The notes beneath the pieces were generated by a model, which saw nothing but the letters and a program-made list of their open reading frames with translations, ran no database searches and had not been told where the DNA came from. A DNA stretch of 62,327 nucleotides from Cohnella sp. SGD-V74 (GTDB taxonomy: Bacteria > Bacillota > Bacilli > Paenibacillales > Paenibacillaceae). The stretch lies in the NCBI RefSeq assembly GCF_003001675.1, contig NZ_PVYW01000034.1:1-62327 (forward strand), given 5' to 3'. Below, one piece after another: positions 49,284 through 57,933 of the stretch (position 1 is the first letter of the stretch; each line of letters begins with the position of its first letter). The position numbers were made by a program, and so were the translations under genes.

Positions 49284-49312
49284 TTGACAAATAGGGTAGG
49301 GGGCTATACTAT
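49284..49312 (+). promoter_or_regulatory. CsoR box and promoter of MFS transporter gene
   Basis: TTGACA (49284-49289), 17 bp, TACTAT (49307-49312). The spacer contains ATAGGGTAGGGGGCTATA (49291-49308), a G-tract CsoR-type operator. Related boxes precede both csoR genes (50856-50873 and 51336-51351). Confidence 0.8.
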
Positions 49313-49377
49313 TTTATCGAAGGTGATCAGCAAATACACTGGTCAATTCAATATTTCAGTAAGGGAGGGAATCAAAC

Positions 49378-50802
49378 ATGTCAACGCAAGCAAATGCAAT
49401 TGCAGCGCCGGACGCACGAAGATGGAAAGCCTTATTTTTGCTTTGTCTCGCACAATTCATGGTGATTATGGATACATCCATTATTGGGGTGGCACTTCCG
49501 GCCATCAAGGAAGCGCTCGGCTATTCTCAAGATAGCCTGCAATGGATTTTCAACGCATATGTCATATTCCTGGGGGGCCTCATGCTCCTTGGTGGACGGC
49601 TTTCTGATCTGTTTGGCCAGCGAAGAATATTTATGCTGGGCTTTCTCATTCTTTCCATGGCTTCTTTATTAGCCGGTCTTGCCTGGTCGGAGGCAGCGAT
49701 GAATACCGGTAGAGCCCTGCAGGGGCTAGGATCGGCGTTCATTTTGCCAGCCGCGCTGACGATTGTGATGATTTTATTCAGTCATAACCCGAAAGAACTG
49801 AATAAGGCACTCGGCTTTTGGGGAGCCTCAGCGGCAGCTGGAGGTACGGCAGGGGTGTTTCTTGGCGGTGTCATTACCGAATGGCTTAGCTGGAACTGGA
49901 CATTCCTCATCAATATCCCGGTAGGGATATTCGCATTGATTTATAGTATGAGGGTCCTTCCAGTCGGAGTTCGTCAGAAGGGGAGCGTTGATGTTATTGG
50001 CGCGCTGGCGATCACAGCGGCGCTTGTCCTCGCTGTTTATGCCATTGTTACGGCGGAGCAAGTTGGCTGGGGATCCGTTCAGACGATTACCTTGCTTCTC
50101 ATTGCCGCGTTGCTATTATTCGTATTCTTTGTGATTCAAAAAGTAAAGAGAGAGCCTCTTATACCGCTTGGCATATTTGCCGCGCCGAACTTGCTTGTCG
50201 GCAACATTGCTTTTGGCCTGCTGGCGGGTGCGTGGATTCCGTTATGGTTTTTCTTGAATTTGTATTTGCAGCAAGTATTGCGGTTCTCAGCATTTGCTGG
50301 CGGCGCAGCTCTTGTCCCGATGACGATTCTCGTCATGGTTGTCATGATCGGATTAACGGGACGTTTAGTCGGACGGTTTGGTTTTAAAAGTATTCTGGTT
50401 ATCGGGCTTCTTGTTCTGGCAGGCTCTCTGTTCCTGTTAGCTGGCTATACGCCGATCAATGGGAACTTTGTGGCCAATGTGCTTCCGGCATCTTTGCTGG
50501 GCGCACTGGGAATGGCGCTTGCCTTCATCCCCGGTACCATTGCTTCGATGTCTGGGGCGAAGCCAGAAGAAACGGGACTCGCATCAGGGATCGCCAATAC
50601 AAGCTATCAGATCGGTTCTGCGATTGGTCTTGCCATCATGTCTGCGGTAGCAGCCTCCTGGACAGGAGGGCAGCTTGAGCAAGGGACCGAGCAAATCGTC
50701 GCACTGAATACCGGCTTCCATGCGGCGTTCATCGGCGCGGCGAGCGTCGCAGCCGCAGGCGCGCTTATTGCCCTGCTTTTCTTGCGGAAACCGAAGCAAT
50801 AA
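49378..50802 (+). CDS. DHA2-family MFS efflux transporter (EmrB/QacA-like)
   Basis: 474 aa, 14 predicted membrane helices. Family motifs: FMVIMDTSIIGVALPAI (motif D1), GRLSDLFGQRR (motif A), and RALQGLGSAFILPAALTIV (motif C/B region). AAGGGAGGG precedes the ATG. DHA2 pumps usually export drugs or cationic compounds; here a CsoR box in its promoter makes it copper-regulated, so it may export a copper chelator or copper-loaded compound (inference). Confidence 0.88.
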   Translation: MSTQANAIAAPDARRWKALFLLCLAQFMVIMDTSIIGVALPAIKEALGYSQDSLQWIFNAYVIFLGGLMLLGGRLSDLFGQRRIFMLGFLILSMASLLAGLAWSEAAMNTGRALQGLGSAFILPAALTIVMILFSHNPKELNKALGFWGASAAAGGTAGVFLGGVITEWLSWNWTFLINIPVGIFALIYSMRVLPVGVRQKGSVDVIGALAITAALVLAVYAIVTAEQVGWGSVQTITLLLIAALLLFVFFVIQKVKREPLIPLGIFAAPNLLVGNIAFGLLAGAWIPLWFFLNLYLQQVLRFSAFAGGAALVPMTILVMVVMIGLTGRLVGRFGFKSILVIGLLVLAGSLFLLAGYTPINGNFVANVLPASLLGALGMALAFIPGTIASMSGAKPEETGLASGIANTSYQIGSAIGLAIMSAVAASWTGGQLEQGTEQIVALNTGFHAAFIGAASVAAAGALIALLFLRKPKQ

Positions 50803-50851
50803 GAATTTGACGATGACGATTCAGCCTCGGCTGGGTCGTTTTTTGTTTTCT

Positions 50852-50881
50852 TTGTATAGGGTAGGGGGGCTATGGTACAAT
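50852..50881 (+). promoter_or_regulatory. CsoR box and promoter of first csoR
   Basis: TTGTAT (50852-50857), 18 bp, TACAAT (50876-50881); operator ATAGGGTAGGGGGGCTAT (50856-50873) in the spacer. Confidence 0.75.
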
Positions 50882-50908
50882 AGATGGTGAGAGAAAGGAG
50901 TGATTTGG

Positions 50909-51247
50909 ATGGAGGAACTTACGCAAGATGCTGCCCAGACGCCTACCCACGATTCATGCTGCACGAATGGGCGGCAAAGTCACCATTCTGAAAAGACGAA
51001 AAACAATTTGATAAACCGCCTCAACCGAATAGAAGGTCAGGTTCGGGGGCTTAAAGGTTTGATTGAGAAGGATACTTACTGCGACGATGTGCTAAATCAA
51101 ATTTCATCGGTCCAGTCTGCATTGAACGGTGTAGGAAAACTTCTTTTGGAGCACCATATGAAGAGCTGTGTGATCGAGCGTATTCAAGATGGAGAGAACG
51201 AAGTGATCGACGAGCTCCTAGTGACCATTAATAAACTTATGAAATAA
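50909..51247 (+). CDS. csoR: CsoR-family copper-sensing repressor (copy 1)
   Basis: 112-aa all-helical repressor. Cu(I) ligands C-H-C are recognised in DTYCDDVLNQ and EHHMKSCVIER; basic DNA-binding face NRLNRIEGQVRGLKGLI. An extra N-terminal segment carries DSCCTNG and HH, possibly additional metal ligands. ATG at 50909 follows AAAGGAG. Autoregulated through the G-tract box in its promoter. 128 nt separate it from the second copy's start. Confidence 0.88.
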   Translation: MEELTQDAAQTPTHDSCCTNGRQSHHSEKTKNNLINRLNRIEGQVRGLKGLIEKDTYCDDVLNQISSVQSALNGVGKLLLEHHMKSCVIERIQDGENEVIDELLVTINKLMK

Positions 51248-51323
51248 AGAATGGCCCGGGATTCGTGAGAATCCCTTTTGTTTGATTTCAAATATAGGAT
51301 GGGGTGGTATAGTAAAGTGAGTG

Positions 51324-51352
51324 TTGACATATATAGTATAGGGGGGTATACT
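51324..51352 (+). promoter_or_regulatory. CsoR box and promoter of csoR-copZ-copA
   Basis: TTGACA (51324-51329), 17 bp, TATACT (51347-51352); operator GTATA-GGGGGG-TATAC (51336-51351), a pseudo-palindrome with a six-G centre. Confidence 0.85.
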
Positions 51353-51374
51353 ACAAATCAAGGAGGTGCTGACG

Positions 51375-51704
51375 ATGGACGTTATGGAAGTGAAGGTGGA
51401 AGAAGCATGTTGTTTGTCCGATGATGGCCGAAGAAGTCACCATTCACTTGCCGTAAAGTCGGACCTGACCATTCGCCTAAATCGTATTGAAGGGCAAATT
51501 CGTGGTGTGAAAGGCCTTATTGATAAAAACACTTATTGCGATCAGGTGTTAAATCAAATTGCCGCCATCCAAGCTGCACTGAACGGTGTGCGAAAAGTTC
51601 TTTTAACAGGACATCTTAAAGAGTGTGTGGTGGAGCGCATCCAACAAGGCGATGCCGAAGTCGTAGACGAGCTGCTGCATACCATTCAAAAGCTGATGAA
51701 ATAA
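51375..51704 (+). CDS. csoR: CsoR-family copper-sensing repressor (copy 2)
   Basis: 109 aa, close relative of the preceding gene: NTYCDQVLNQ and GHLKECVVER supply the C-H-C site; IRLNRIEGQIRGVKGLI is the DNA face. N-terminal EACCLS replaces the longer CC segment of copy 1. ATG at 51375 follows AAGGAGG. It is followed by copZ after 33 nt, so this copy heads the copZ-copA operon. Confidence 0.9.
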   Translation: MDVMEVKVEEACCLSDDGRRSHHSLAVKSDLTIRLNRIEGQIRGVKGLIDKNTYCDQVLNQIAAIQAALNGVRKVLLTGHLKECVVERIQQGDAEVVDELLHTIQKLMK

Positions 51705-51737
51705 AAACCAATATACAGTCAAAGGAGAAATAAAACC

Positions 51738-51938
51738 ATGAAAAATGTAACGTTGAAAGTTGAAGGTATGTCTTGCGGACACTGTGTCAATTCGATTGAA
51801 GGGGCATTGAAAACAATCGGGGCAAGCGGTAAAGTCGATCTCTCGGGAGGAACGGTAGCCGTAGCATTCGATGAAAGCCAACTGACGCTCGCTGCCATTA
51901 AGGAAGCCATTGAAGAACAAGGATACGACGTGGTGTAA
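51738..51938 (+). CDS. copZ: Copper chaperone CopZ
   Basis: 66-aa single heavy-metal-associated domain with VEGMSCGHCVNSIEGAL (Cys-x-x-Cys at C13 and C16). It carries Cu(I) to CopA and to CsoR in the cytosol. AAAGGAG precedes the ATG. Lies between csoR and copA. Confidence 0.93.
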   Translation: MKNVTLKVEGMSCGHCVNSIEGALKTIGASGKVDLSGGTVAVAFDESQLTLAAIKEAIEEQGYDVV

Positions 51939-51967
51939 CGAATCGGAAAAGAAACGAGGTGTTCATG

Positions 51968-54415
51968 ATGGAAGCAGCCAGGCTGGAAACGGAGCAAACG
52001 TCCTTGCAATTAACCGGTATGACATGCGCCGCTTGCGCAAACCGGATTGAGAAGGGATTGGGTAAACTCGAAGGCGTGACGGAAGCGAATGTGAACTTTG
52101 CCCTGGAACGGGCGACGGTTACGTACGATCCGAAAAAAGTAAATATCGCGCAAATGGAACAAAGCATTCAGAAACTCGGCTACGGCACGGTAAAAGAAAC
52201 CGTCGATTTCAAACTGGAAGGCATGACCTGCGCGGCTTGCGCGAATAAGATCGAGAAAGGCCTTGGGAAATTGCCCGGCGTCACGAACGCTTCCGTTAAC
52301 TTCGCGATGGAAACCGCACGGGTCGAATACAACGCGGCCGATATATCTATCGCCGATATGCAGCAACGCGTAGAAAAGCTAGGCTATAAAGCTATACCGA
52401 AGCAAGACGAAGCCAATCCTTCGGAGCATCGCGAGAAAGCCATTTCAGAGCAAAAGCGCAAACTGCTGATCTCCGCCGTTCTTTCGTTGCCGCTGCTCTG
52501 GTCCATGGTCAGCCACTTTTCGTTCCTATCCTGGATCTGGATGCCGGAGCTCTTCATGAATCCGTGGTTTCAATTGGTGCTCGCTACACCCGTTCAATTT
52601 TACATTGGCAAACAGTTCTATGTGGGCGCGTTCAAAGCGTTGCGGAATAAGAGTGCCAATATGGACGTACTTGTCTCGCTCGGAACGTCGGCTGCGTATT
52701 TCTACAGCGTATACTTAACCATTGAATGGGCCTCAATGGGCAGCATGGCGCATCACGGTCCATCGATGTACTACGAAACGAGCGCGGTCCTGATCACTCT
52801 CGTTATTCTCGGGAAGCTGTTCGAATCGCTGGCTAAAGGCCGTACATCCGAAGCGATTAAGACGTTGATGGGCCTTCAGGCGAAAACGGCTCTCGTTGTT
52901 CGGGACGGGCAGGAAATGACGATTCCGGTCGAAGACGTACTTGTCGGCGATATCGTAGTGGTAAAACCGGGGGAGAAGATTCCGGTGGATGGGGAAGTGC
53001 TGGAAGGAAGTTCGTCGGTCGATGAATCGATGCTAACCGGCGAAAGCATCCCGGTCGAGAAAAAAGCCGGAGACAGCGTGATCGGTGCTACCGTCAACAA
53101 AAATGGCAGATTGAGATTGAAAGCGACCAAAGTCGGCAAGGAAACCGCACTTGCCCAAATCATTAAGGTCGTGGAAGAAGCGCAAGGCTCGAAAGCGCCG
53201 ATTCAACGGGTAGCGGATGTCATTTCCGGCATCTTCGTGCCGATCGTCGTAGGGATTGCGGTTGCCGCATTTCTCGTTTGGTACTTTTGGGTGACACCCG
53301 GCGATTTCGCAAATGCGCTGGAGAAAGGGATTGCGATCCTGGTCATCGCCTGCCCTTGCGCACTAGGGCTTGCTACACCGACATCGATTATGGCGGGCTC
53401 CGGCCGCGCCGCAGAGCTTGGCGTACTGTTCAAAGGCGGCGAGCATCTGGAATCCACACACAAAATCGATGCGATCATTCTCGACAAAACCGGCACCGTA
53501 ACGAAGGGGAAACCGGAACTTACGGATGTTGCCGCTGCACATATGGATGAACATGCTTTTCTTCGCTTGGTTGGCGCTGCCGAGAAGGATTCCGAGCATC
53601 CACTTGCGGAAGCGATCGTTGCCGGAATCAAGGCCAAAGGCATCGAGCTTCCGGGAACGGAACAGTTCGAGGCGATTCCGGGGTTTGGGATCCGTGCCGT
53701 TGTCGAAGGCAAAGAGGTTCTGGCCGGTACGCGCAAGCTGATGGCGAAATATGACGTTTCGGTGGAACCGGCGCTTGATCGGATGACGCAGCTTGAAGAG
53801 GATGGGAAAACGGCGATGTTGATCGCGGTTGACGGAGCGTATGCGGGTCTCGTCGCGGTGGCCGATACGGTTAAAGAAACATCGAAGGAAGCCGTAACGC
53901 GGCTGAAAGAAATGGGCATTGAGGTCATCATGATCACGGGTGACAACGAACGCACCGCACGGGCGATTGCGGGGCAAGTCGGCATTGATCATGTTCGCGC
54001 CGAAGTGCTTCCGGAAGGTAAAGCGGAAGAAGTGAAGAAGCTGCAAGCGCAGGGCAAGAAAGTGGCGATGGTCGGCGACGGCATCAATGACGCCCCCGCG
54101 CTCGCTATGGCAGATATCGGCATGGCGATCGGTACCGGTACTGACGTGGCTATGGAGGCCGCCGACGTCACCCTGATGCGCGGCGATCTGACGAGCATTC
54201 CAGATGCGATCTACATGAGCCGCAAGACGATGAGTAACATCCGCCAAAACCTCTTCTGGGCACTCGGCTACAACACCCTCGGCATTCCGATTGCCGCGAT
54301 TGGACTGCTGGCCCCTTGGGTTGCAGGCGCAGCGATGGCGCTCAGTTCGGTGTCCGTCGTCCTTAACGCTTTGCGGCTACAGCGTGTAAAAGTGCGCTCT
54401 GCATCGAACTTGTAA
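51968..54415 (+). CDS. copA: CopA, Cu(I)-exporting P1B-type ATPase
   Basis: ~815 aa. Two N-terminal metal-binding domains with GMTCAACANRIEKG and GMTCAACANKIEKG, the membrane motif IACPCALGLATPTSI, TGES, DKTGTVTKGKPE, the HP dipeptide (SEHPLAEA) and GDGINDAPALA. The late-helix Asn/Tyr and Met/Ser ligands of Cu(I) pumps are present (LFWALGYNTLGIPIAA). ATG at 51968 follows GAGGTG; 51965 is possible. Confidence 0.95.
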   Translation: MEAARLETEQTSLQLTGMTCAACANRIEKGLGKLEGVTEANVNFALERATVTYDPKKVNIAQMEQSIQKLGYGTVKETVDFKLEGMTCAACANKIEKGLGKLPGVTNASVNFAMETARVEYNAADISIADMQQRVEKLGYKAIPKQDEANPSEHREKAISEQKRKLLISAVLSLPLLWSMVSHFSFLSWIWMPELFMNPWFQLVLATPVQFYIGKQFYVGAFKALRNKSANMDVLVSLGTSAAYFYSVYLTIEWASMGSMAHHGPSMYYETSAVLITLVILGKLFESLAKGRTSEAIKTLMGLQAKTALVVRDGQEMTIPVEDVLVGDIVVVKPGEKIPVDGEVLEGSSSVDESMLTGESIPVEKKAGDSVIGATVNKNGRLRLKATKVGKETALAQIIKVVEEAQGSKAPIQRVADVISGIFVPIVVGIAVAAFLVWYFWVTPGDFANALEKGIAILVIACPCALGLATPTSIMAGSGRAAELGVLFKGGEHLESTHKIDAIILDKTGTVTKGKPELTDVAAAHMDEHAFLRLVGAAEKDSEHPLAEAIVAGIKAKGIELPGTEQFEAIPGFGIRAVVEGKEVLAGTRKLMAKYDVSVEPALDRMTQLEEDGKTAMLIAVDGAYAGLVAVADTVKETSKEAVTRLKEMGIEVIMITGDNERTARAIAGQVGIDHVRAEVLPEGKAEEVKKLQAQGKKVAMVGDGINDAPALAMADIGMAIGTGTDVAMEAADVTLMRGDLTSIPDAIYMSRKTMSNIRQNLFWALGYNTLGIPIAAIGLLAPWVAGAAMALSSVSVVLNALRLQRVKVRSASNL

Positions 54416-54572
54416 TGAAGTGGACGGGACATTTACGGTGAATACGTCGTTCCAGGCTGGCGGGGCCAATACAACGCTCAGCGAGTGGGTGAAGGTGAAA
54501 GGCAAAGAAGGCAAGCATGCCGCGATTGCAACTGACGCAAATCTTGTGAGAGAAAGCAAAGGGAGAATGATC

Positions 54573-55193
54573 ATGGGAGAAAAGACGAAACTGGCGGTAT
54601 CGCCTGCGATTCAAGTCGGGGGAAGCCTATTTACGCCGGATCAACTTGCCAAGATCGGTACGGTTGCCGATTTGGACGCCAAAATTGAAATGACCTCCTT
54701 CAAGCAGCTTTACGTGGAAGTGCCTCTTGATAAGCGAGAAGCCATCCAGGAAGAACTGGAGCGTGCGGGCTTGGAAGTGTATCCGGCCGGGTTTGCGACC
54801 AAGAGCCTGATCGCCTGCAACTTCTGCAAAGGTGCGGAAGAAGCCGGTCTGGAGACGGCTCGCATCTTGAATCGGGCGATCGCTGGCATCGCGACGCCCA
54901 CGCCGCTGAAGATTGGCTACGCAGGCTGTGCGCTGGGCACAAGTGAGCCGCTGCTGAAAGATATCGCTGTCGTCAAAATGAGGGATACGTTCGATATTTA
55001 CGTTGGAGGAGAACCAAAAGGCATCAAAGCTGCGACGGGCCGGCTGCTTATCTCCGGCATAACCGGGGAACGACTTGTTCCTGTTGTATCCACGCTTATT
55101 GATTTCTACAAGCAACAAGCAAAAGGAAAAGAGAAGTTTAGTAAATTCGTGGATCGGATCACGATGGAGCAATTGAAACAAATCGTCGCGTAA
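54573..55193 (+). CDS. Nitrite/sulfite-reductase-like half-domain Fe-S/siroheme protein
   Basis: ~206 aa. Ferredoxin-like half domain (LFTPDQLAKIGTVADLDAKI) and the siroheme/4Fe-4S part IACNFCKGAEE and IGYAGCALGTSEPLLKDIAV. Of the usual four cysteines, C-x2-C and one more are visible, so cluster binding may be atypical. ATG at 54573 after AAGGGAG; the frame is open upstream to 54420 without a ribosome site, maybe a remnant of an N-terminal part. It is in the copper operon after copA. Confidence 0.7.
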   Translation: MGEKTKLAVSPAIQVGGSLFTPDQLAKIGTVADLDAKIEMTSFKQLYVEVPLDKREAIQEELERAGLEVYPAGFATKSLIACNFCKGAEEAGLETARILNRAIAGIATPTPLKIGYAGCALGTSEPLLKDIAVVKMRDTFDIYVGGEPKGIKAATGRLLISGITGERLVPVVSTLIDFYKQQAKGKEKFSKFVDRITMEQLKQIVA

Positions 55194-55207
55194 AGGAGCG
55201 AACTGCC

Positions 55208-55465
55208 ATGCCGAAAATCGATCCGAAAGAACCAATCAAAATTTACTCGATCCCGACCTGCAGCGACTGCCACTTTGCCAAGCGTTATTTCAATGAGCAT
55301 CAAGTTCCCTATGTTGACTACAATTGCGAAGAAAATATCGAATATGCGAAAGAAGTTCTGGAGCTGACAGGAAAGCAGGTCGTACCGACCATCGTCATCC
55401 GGGACAAGGTGTTTGTCGGTTTTGCCGAGAACTTGAATGAAATAAGCAAACTCCTTGTAGGCTAA
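55208..55465 (+). CDS. Glutaredoxin-like protein
   Basis: 85 aa with a thioredoxin fold: active site PTCSDCHFAKRYF, cis-Pro in VVPTIVIRD and FVGFAEN. AAAGGAG precedes the ATG. With an acidic linker pattern like NrdH/YruB-type glutaredoxins. In the copper operon, it may keep thiols or cuprous sites reduced. Confidence 0.85.
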   Translation: MPKIDPKEPIKIYSIPTCSDCHFAKRYFNEHQVPYVDYNCEENIEYAKEVLELTGKQVVPTIVIRDKVFVGFAENLNEISKLLVG

Positions 55466-55528
55466 GAACTGATAGAAGTCTCGCGCAGGCTACATTTGTG
55501 TCTGTGACTAAAAAGGGATTGCCTTCAA

Positions 55529-55540
55529 CCGAACGTTCGG
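55529..55540. promoter_or_regulatory. Palindrome before methyltransferase gene
   Basis: CCGAACGTTCGG, a perfect 12-bp palindrome 26 nt before the ATG. May be an operator; no matching regulator is identified. Confidence 0.35.
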
Positions 55541-55565
55541 AGCATTCATAAGGGGAGGGGCTATC

Positions 55566-56420
55566 ATGGCGTCCGATCAAAATGAAGAAACATCAAAATC
55601 ATGGGAAACCGCAGAGCAAGTAGCGGCTTGGAATCGAAGCAGAGCCGATCGAGAAAGGCTTCTTGGGGAAGCAACGGAGCTTATGCTGCGGGAAGCTGGC
55701 GTTAGTGAAGGAACGCAGCTTCTGGACATAGCGGCGGGGACGGGGGACCAGACGTTCAAGGCCGCCCGGATGATCGGTCCTGCGGGAAATGTTGTTGCTA
55801 CCGATATCTCAGCAACCATGCTTCAGGTCCTTGCCGAGATCGCGAAACAAGAGTCGCTCGCTAATATTCAAACGCATGTGATGGATGCCCAGCATGTAGA
55901 TTTGCCGACAGACATCTTTGATGCGGCTATATCCCGTCACGGTTTGATGTTTGTTCCGCAGCTGGAGCAAGCCTTAACGGGTATCCGAGAGGTGTTGAAG
56001 ACGGGCGGTAAATTCGCGGCACTCGTATGGTCGAGTCCGGATAAGAACCCGACCTTGTCCCTGCCGATGACTATCATTTCACGATATGCAGGCATCCCCA
56101 TTATGGAAGGCGGCAATAAACCGGGCGTGTTCTCACTTGGTAACCCCGACTTTCTGGCAGAAGCCTTTCAGACAGCGGGCTTCCGGGATGTAACGGTACA
56201 AGTTGTCCCGCATGTTCACAGATATGCGTCGGCTGTGGAGTTTAGCCGTCGTGGGCGAGAAGACGTTTCCGCCGGTCCGTTAGGCGAGATTATTAAACGC
56301 CTCAGTGAGGAAGAACGCAAGCAGATGCATATGGAAATTATTCGCGCGCTGCAGACATTCGAAGGGCCGGCAGGATTTTTTGGGCCTTCGGAATCGCTCC
56401 TGGTTGTGGGAATCAAATAA
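55566..56420 (+). CDS. Class I SAM-dependent methyltransferase
   Basis: 284 aa. SAM site LLDIAAGTGDQTFKAA (~52-67), VATDISATML, and FDAAISRHGLMFVPQ at motif IV. UbiE/Methyltransf_11-like. No extra cysteine triad, so not ArsM. AGGGGAGGGG precedes the ATG. Substrate unknown; following TVP38 gene is 40 nt downstream. Confidence 0.75.
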   Translation: MASDQNEETSKSWETAEQVAAWNRSRADRERLLGEATELMLREAGVSEGTQLLDIAAGTGDQTFKAARMIGPAGNVVATDISATMLQVLAEIAKQESLANIQTHVMDAQHVDLPTDIFDAAISRHGLMFVPQLEQALTGIREVLKTGGKFAALVWSSPDKNPTLSLPMTIISRYAGIPIMEGGNKPGVFSLGNPDFLAEAFQTAGFRDVTVQVVPHVHRYASAVEFSRRGREDVSAGPLGEIIKRLSEEERKQMHMEIIRALQTFEGPAGFFGPSESLLVVGIK

Positions 56421-56460
56421 ATGGGCTTGCGCAGCTTTCCTTTGGAGAACGGAATGGATA

Positions 56461-57132
56461 ATGATTAAAAAAGGATTGGTTATTCTTCTTTATGGGGCCG
56501 TGATTGCCGCCGTCATGATCTTCAAGGAATCTCTGCTTTCATGGCTCTCTCTTGGAGGTGTGGAGCGTCTTCCATGGATGATCGGGGCTGCCATCCTTCT
56601 TGCGATGATTCCGGTCGTTCCTTTTGGGATTGTAGCCGGAATCATCGGGGCCGCGTATGGGCCGGTCTGGGGCAGTTTGATCAATGTGGCCAGTTCAACC
56701 GCCGCGGCAACCTTGACCTTTTGGGCGGTTCGGTTGATTTTTCAGGAACGAGGCCGTCAGCTCATGTCTTCGGTGAAAGGAGCAGAACGGTTTATCTTCC
56801 TTCTGGAGCGTAATGCGTTCTTTGCGGTCATATTGGCTCGCCTGCTACCATTTGTCCCTGCGGTAATCGTCAATATCGGTGCGGCCCTCTTTCGAATGTC
56901 CTTTGGAAGTTTTATTATGGCCACTGCAGTCGGGAAAGTACCGGTCATGGTTATGTTTGCCGTCATGGGGAGTCAGTTGGATTCAAACTGGCCCGTTATG
57001 CTACGGACGCTGTTCATTTACATGTTCTTTCTGGTGGTTGTATACGTAGGCTATCGAGGATGGCTTCGCTGGATGGAACCCCTTTATAAAAAAGAACCGG
57101 CTGATGAATACTATAGAGGAAAAGGGGACTGA
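56461..57132 (+). CDS. TVP38/TMEM64 (DedA-like) membrane protein
   Basis: 223 aa, about six membrane helices, with the SNARE-associated/VTT signature PVVPFGIVAGIIGAAYGPVW and ILARLLPFVPAVIVN. Members are linked to membrane homeostasis and lipid scrambling and often accompany mercury or copper genes. ATG at 56461; an ATG six bases earlier opens only a 4-codon frame ending at TAA over this start. Confidence 0.85.
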   Translation: MIKKGLVILLYGAVIAAVMIFKESLLSWLSLGGVERLPWMIGAAILLAMIPVVPFGIVAGIIGAAYGPVWGSLINVASSTAAATLTFWAVRLIFQERGRQLMSSVKGAERFIFLLERNAFFAVILARLLPFVPAVIVNIGAALFRMSFGSFIMATAVGKVPVMVMFAVMGSQLDSNWPVMLRTLFIYMFFLVVVYVGYRGWLRWMEPLYKKEPADEYYRGKGD

Positions 57133-57240
57133 TTCGGGTCGCCCTTTTGTTGTTTCTGCACGGCATCTTTGCATCTACATCAGTTCTACATAAGTCATGG
57201 GTAAAGTGATACATAGGGGCGTTATTCACGGAGGATGGTC

Positions 57241-57933
57241 ATGAAAACGATATTGGTTGTCGATGATGAATCGAAAATTCGGGATGTGGTTGTATCCTAC
57301 TTGAAAAAAGACGGTTTTCAGACTGTTGAAGCCGAAACGGGCAGCGAGGCCATTCGGCGCGTGCAAAACGAATCGATTGATTTCGTCATCCTGGACCTTA
57401 TGCTTCCTGATATGGAGGGCGAGCAGGTTTGCCAAGCGATTCGTCAAATCCATTCTGTTCCGATTTTGATGCTTACCGCCAAGGTTTCCGAGAACAATCG
57501 GATTAAGGGGTTATCCATGGGGGCCGATGATTACTTGATCAAGCCCTTTGACCCACGCGAAGTAGTGGCTCGGGTTCGGGCGATCCTGCGGCGTACGGAC
57601 GAGTATCATTTGCTTGCGGATCGCCTGGCCTTTAATCAAGGGGAACTTATCATTGATTCGTTAAAGCAGCAAGTATTCTGTGACGGCCAGCCGGTGAACC
57701 TGACCCCGAATGAATATAAGCTGCTGCTTGTCCTGGCCAAGCATCCGCAGCGTCACTTTTCACGAGACGAGCTTGTGGAACGCGTGCTTGGCTATGATTT
57801 TGATGGTGATAGCCGAACGATCGATCAGCATGTAAAAAATATCCGGCAAAAAATAGAGGGTGACCCCAAGTCCCCCAAATATATTGTGACGGTGTATGGA
57901 ACCGGCTATCGGTTTGCAGGAGGAACAACATGA
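57241..57933 (+). CDS. OmpR-family response regulator
   Basis: ~230 aa. Receiver domain with phospho-acceptor Asp in FVILDLMLPDMEG (about residue 51), ADDYLIKPF, and a C-terminal winged helix (RTIDQHVKNIRQKI, TVYGTGYRF). GGAGGATGG precedes the ATG. Its end overlaps the histidine kinase start by four bases (ATGA). Probably senses envelope copper or silver stress by context. Confidence 0.92.
   Translation: MKTILVVDDESKIRDVVVSYLKKDGFQTVEAETGSEAIRRVQNESIDFVILDLMLPDMEGEQVCQAIRQIHSVPILMLTAKVSENNRIKGLSMGADDYLIKPFDPREVVARVRAILRRTDEYHLLADRLAFNQGELIIDSLKQQVFCDGQPVNLTPNEYKLLLVLAKHPQRHFSRDELVERVLGYDFDGDSRTIDQHVKNIRQKIEGDPKSPKYIVTVYGTGYRFAGGTT

Noticed and set aside
53203..54247. Two long minus-strand frames opposite copA
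   Set aside because: Shadows of copA, which has all P-type ATPase motifs.
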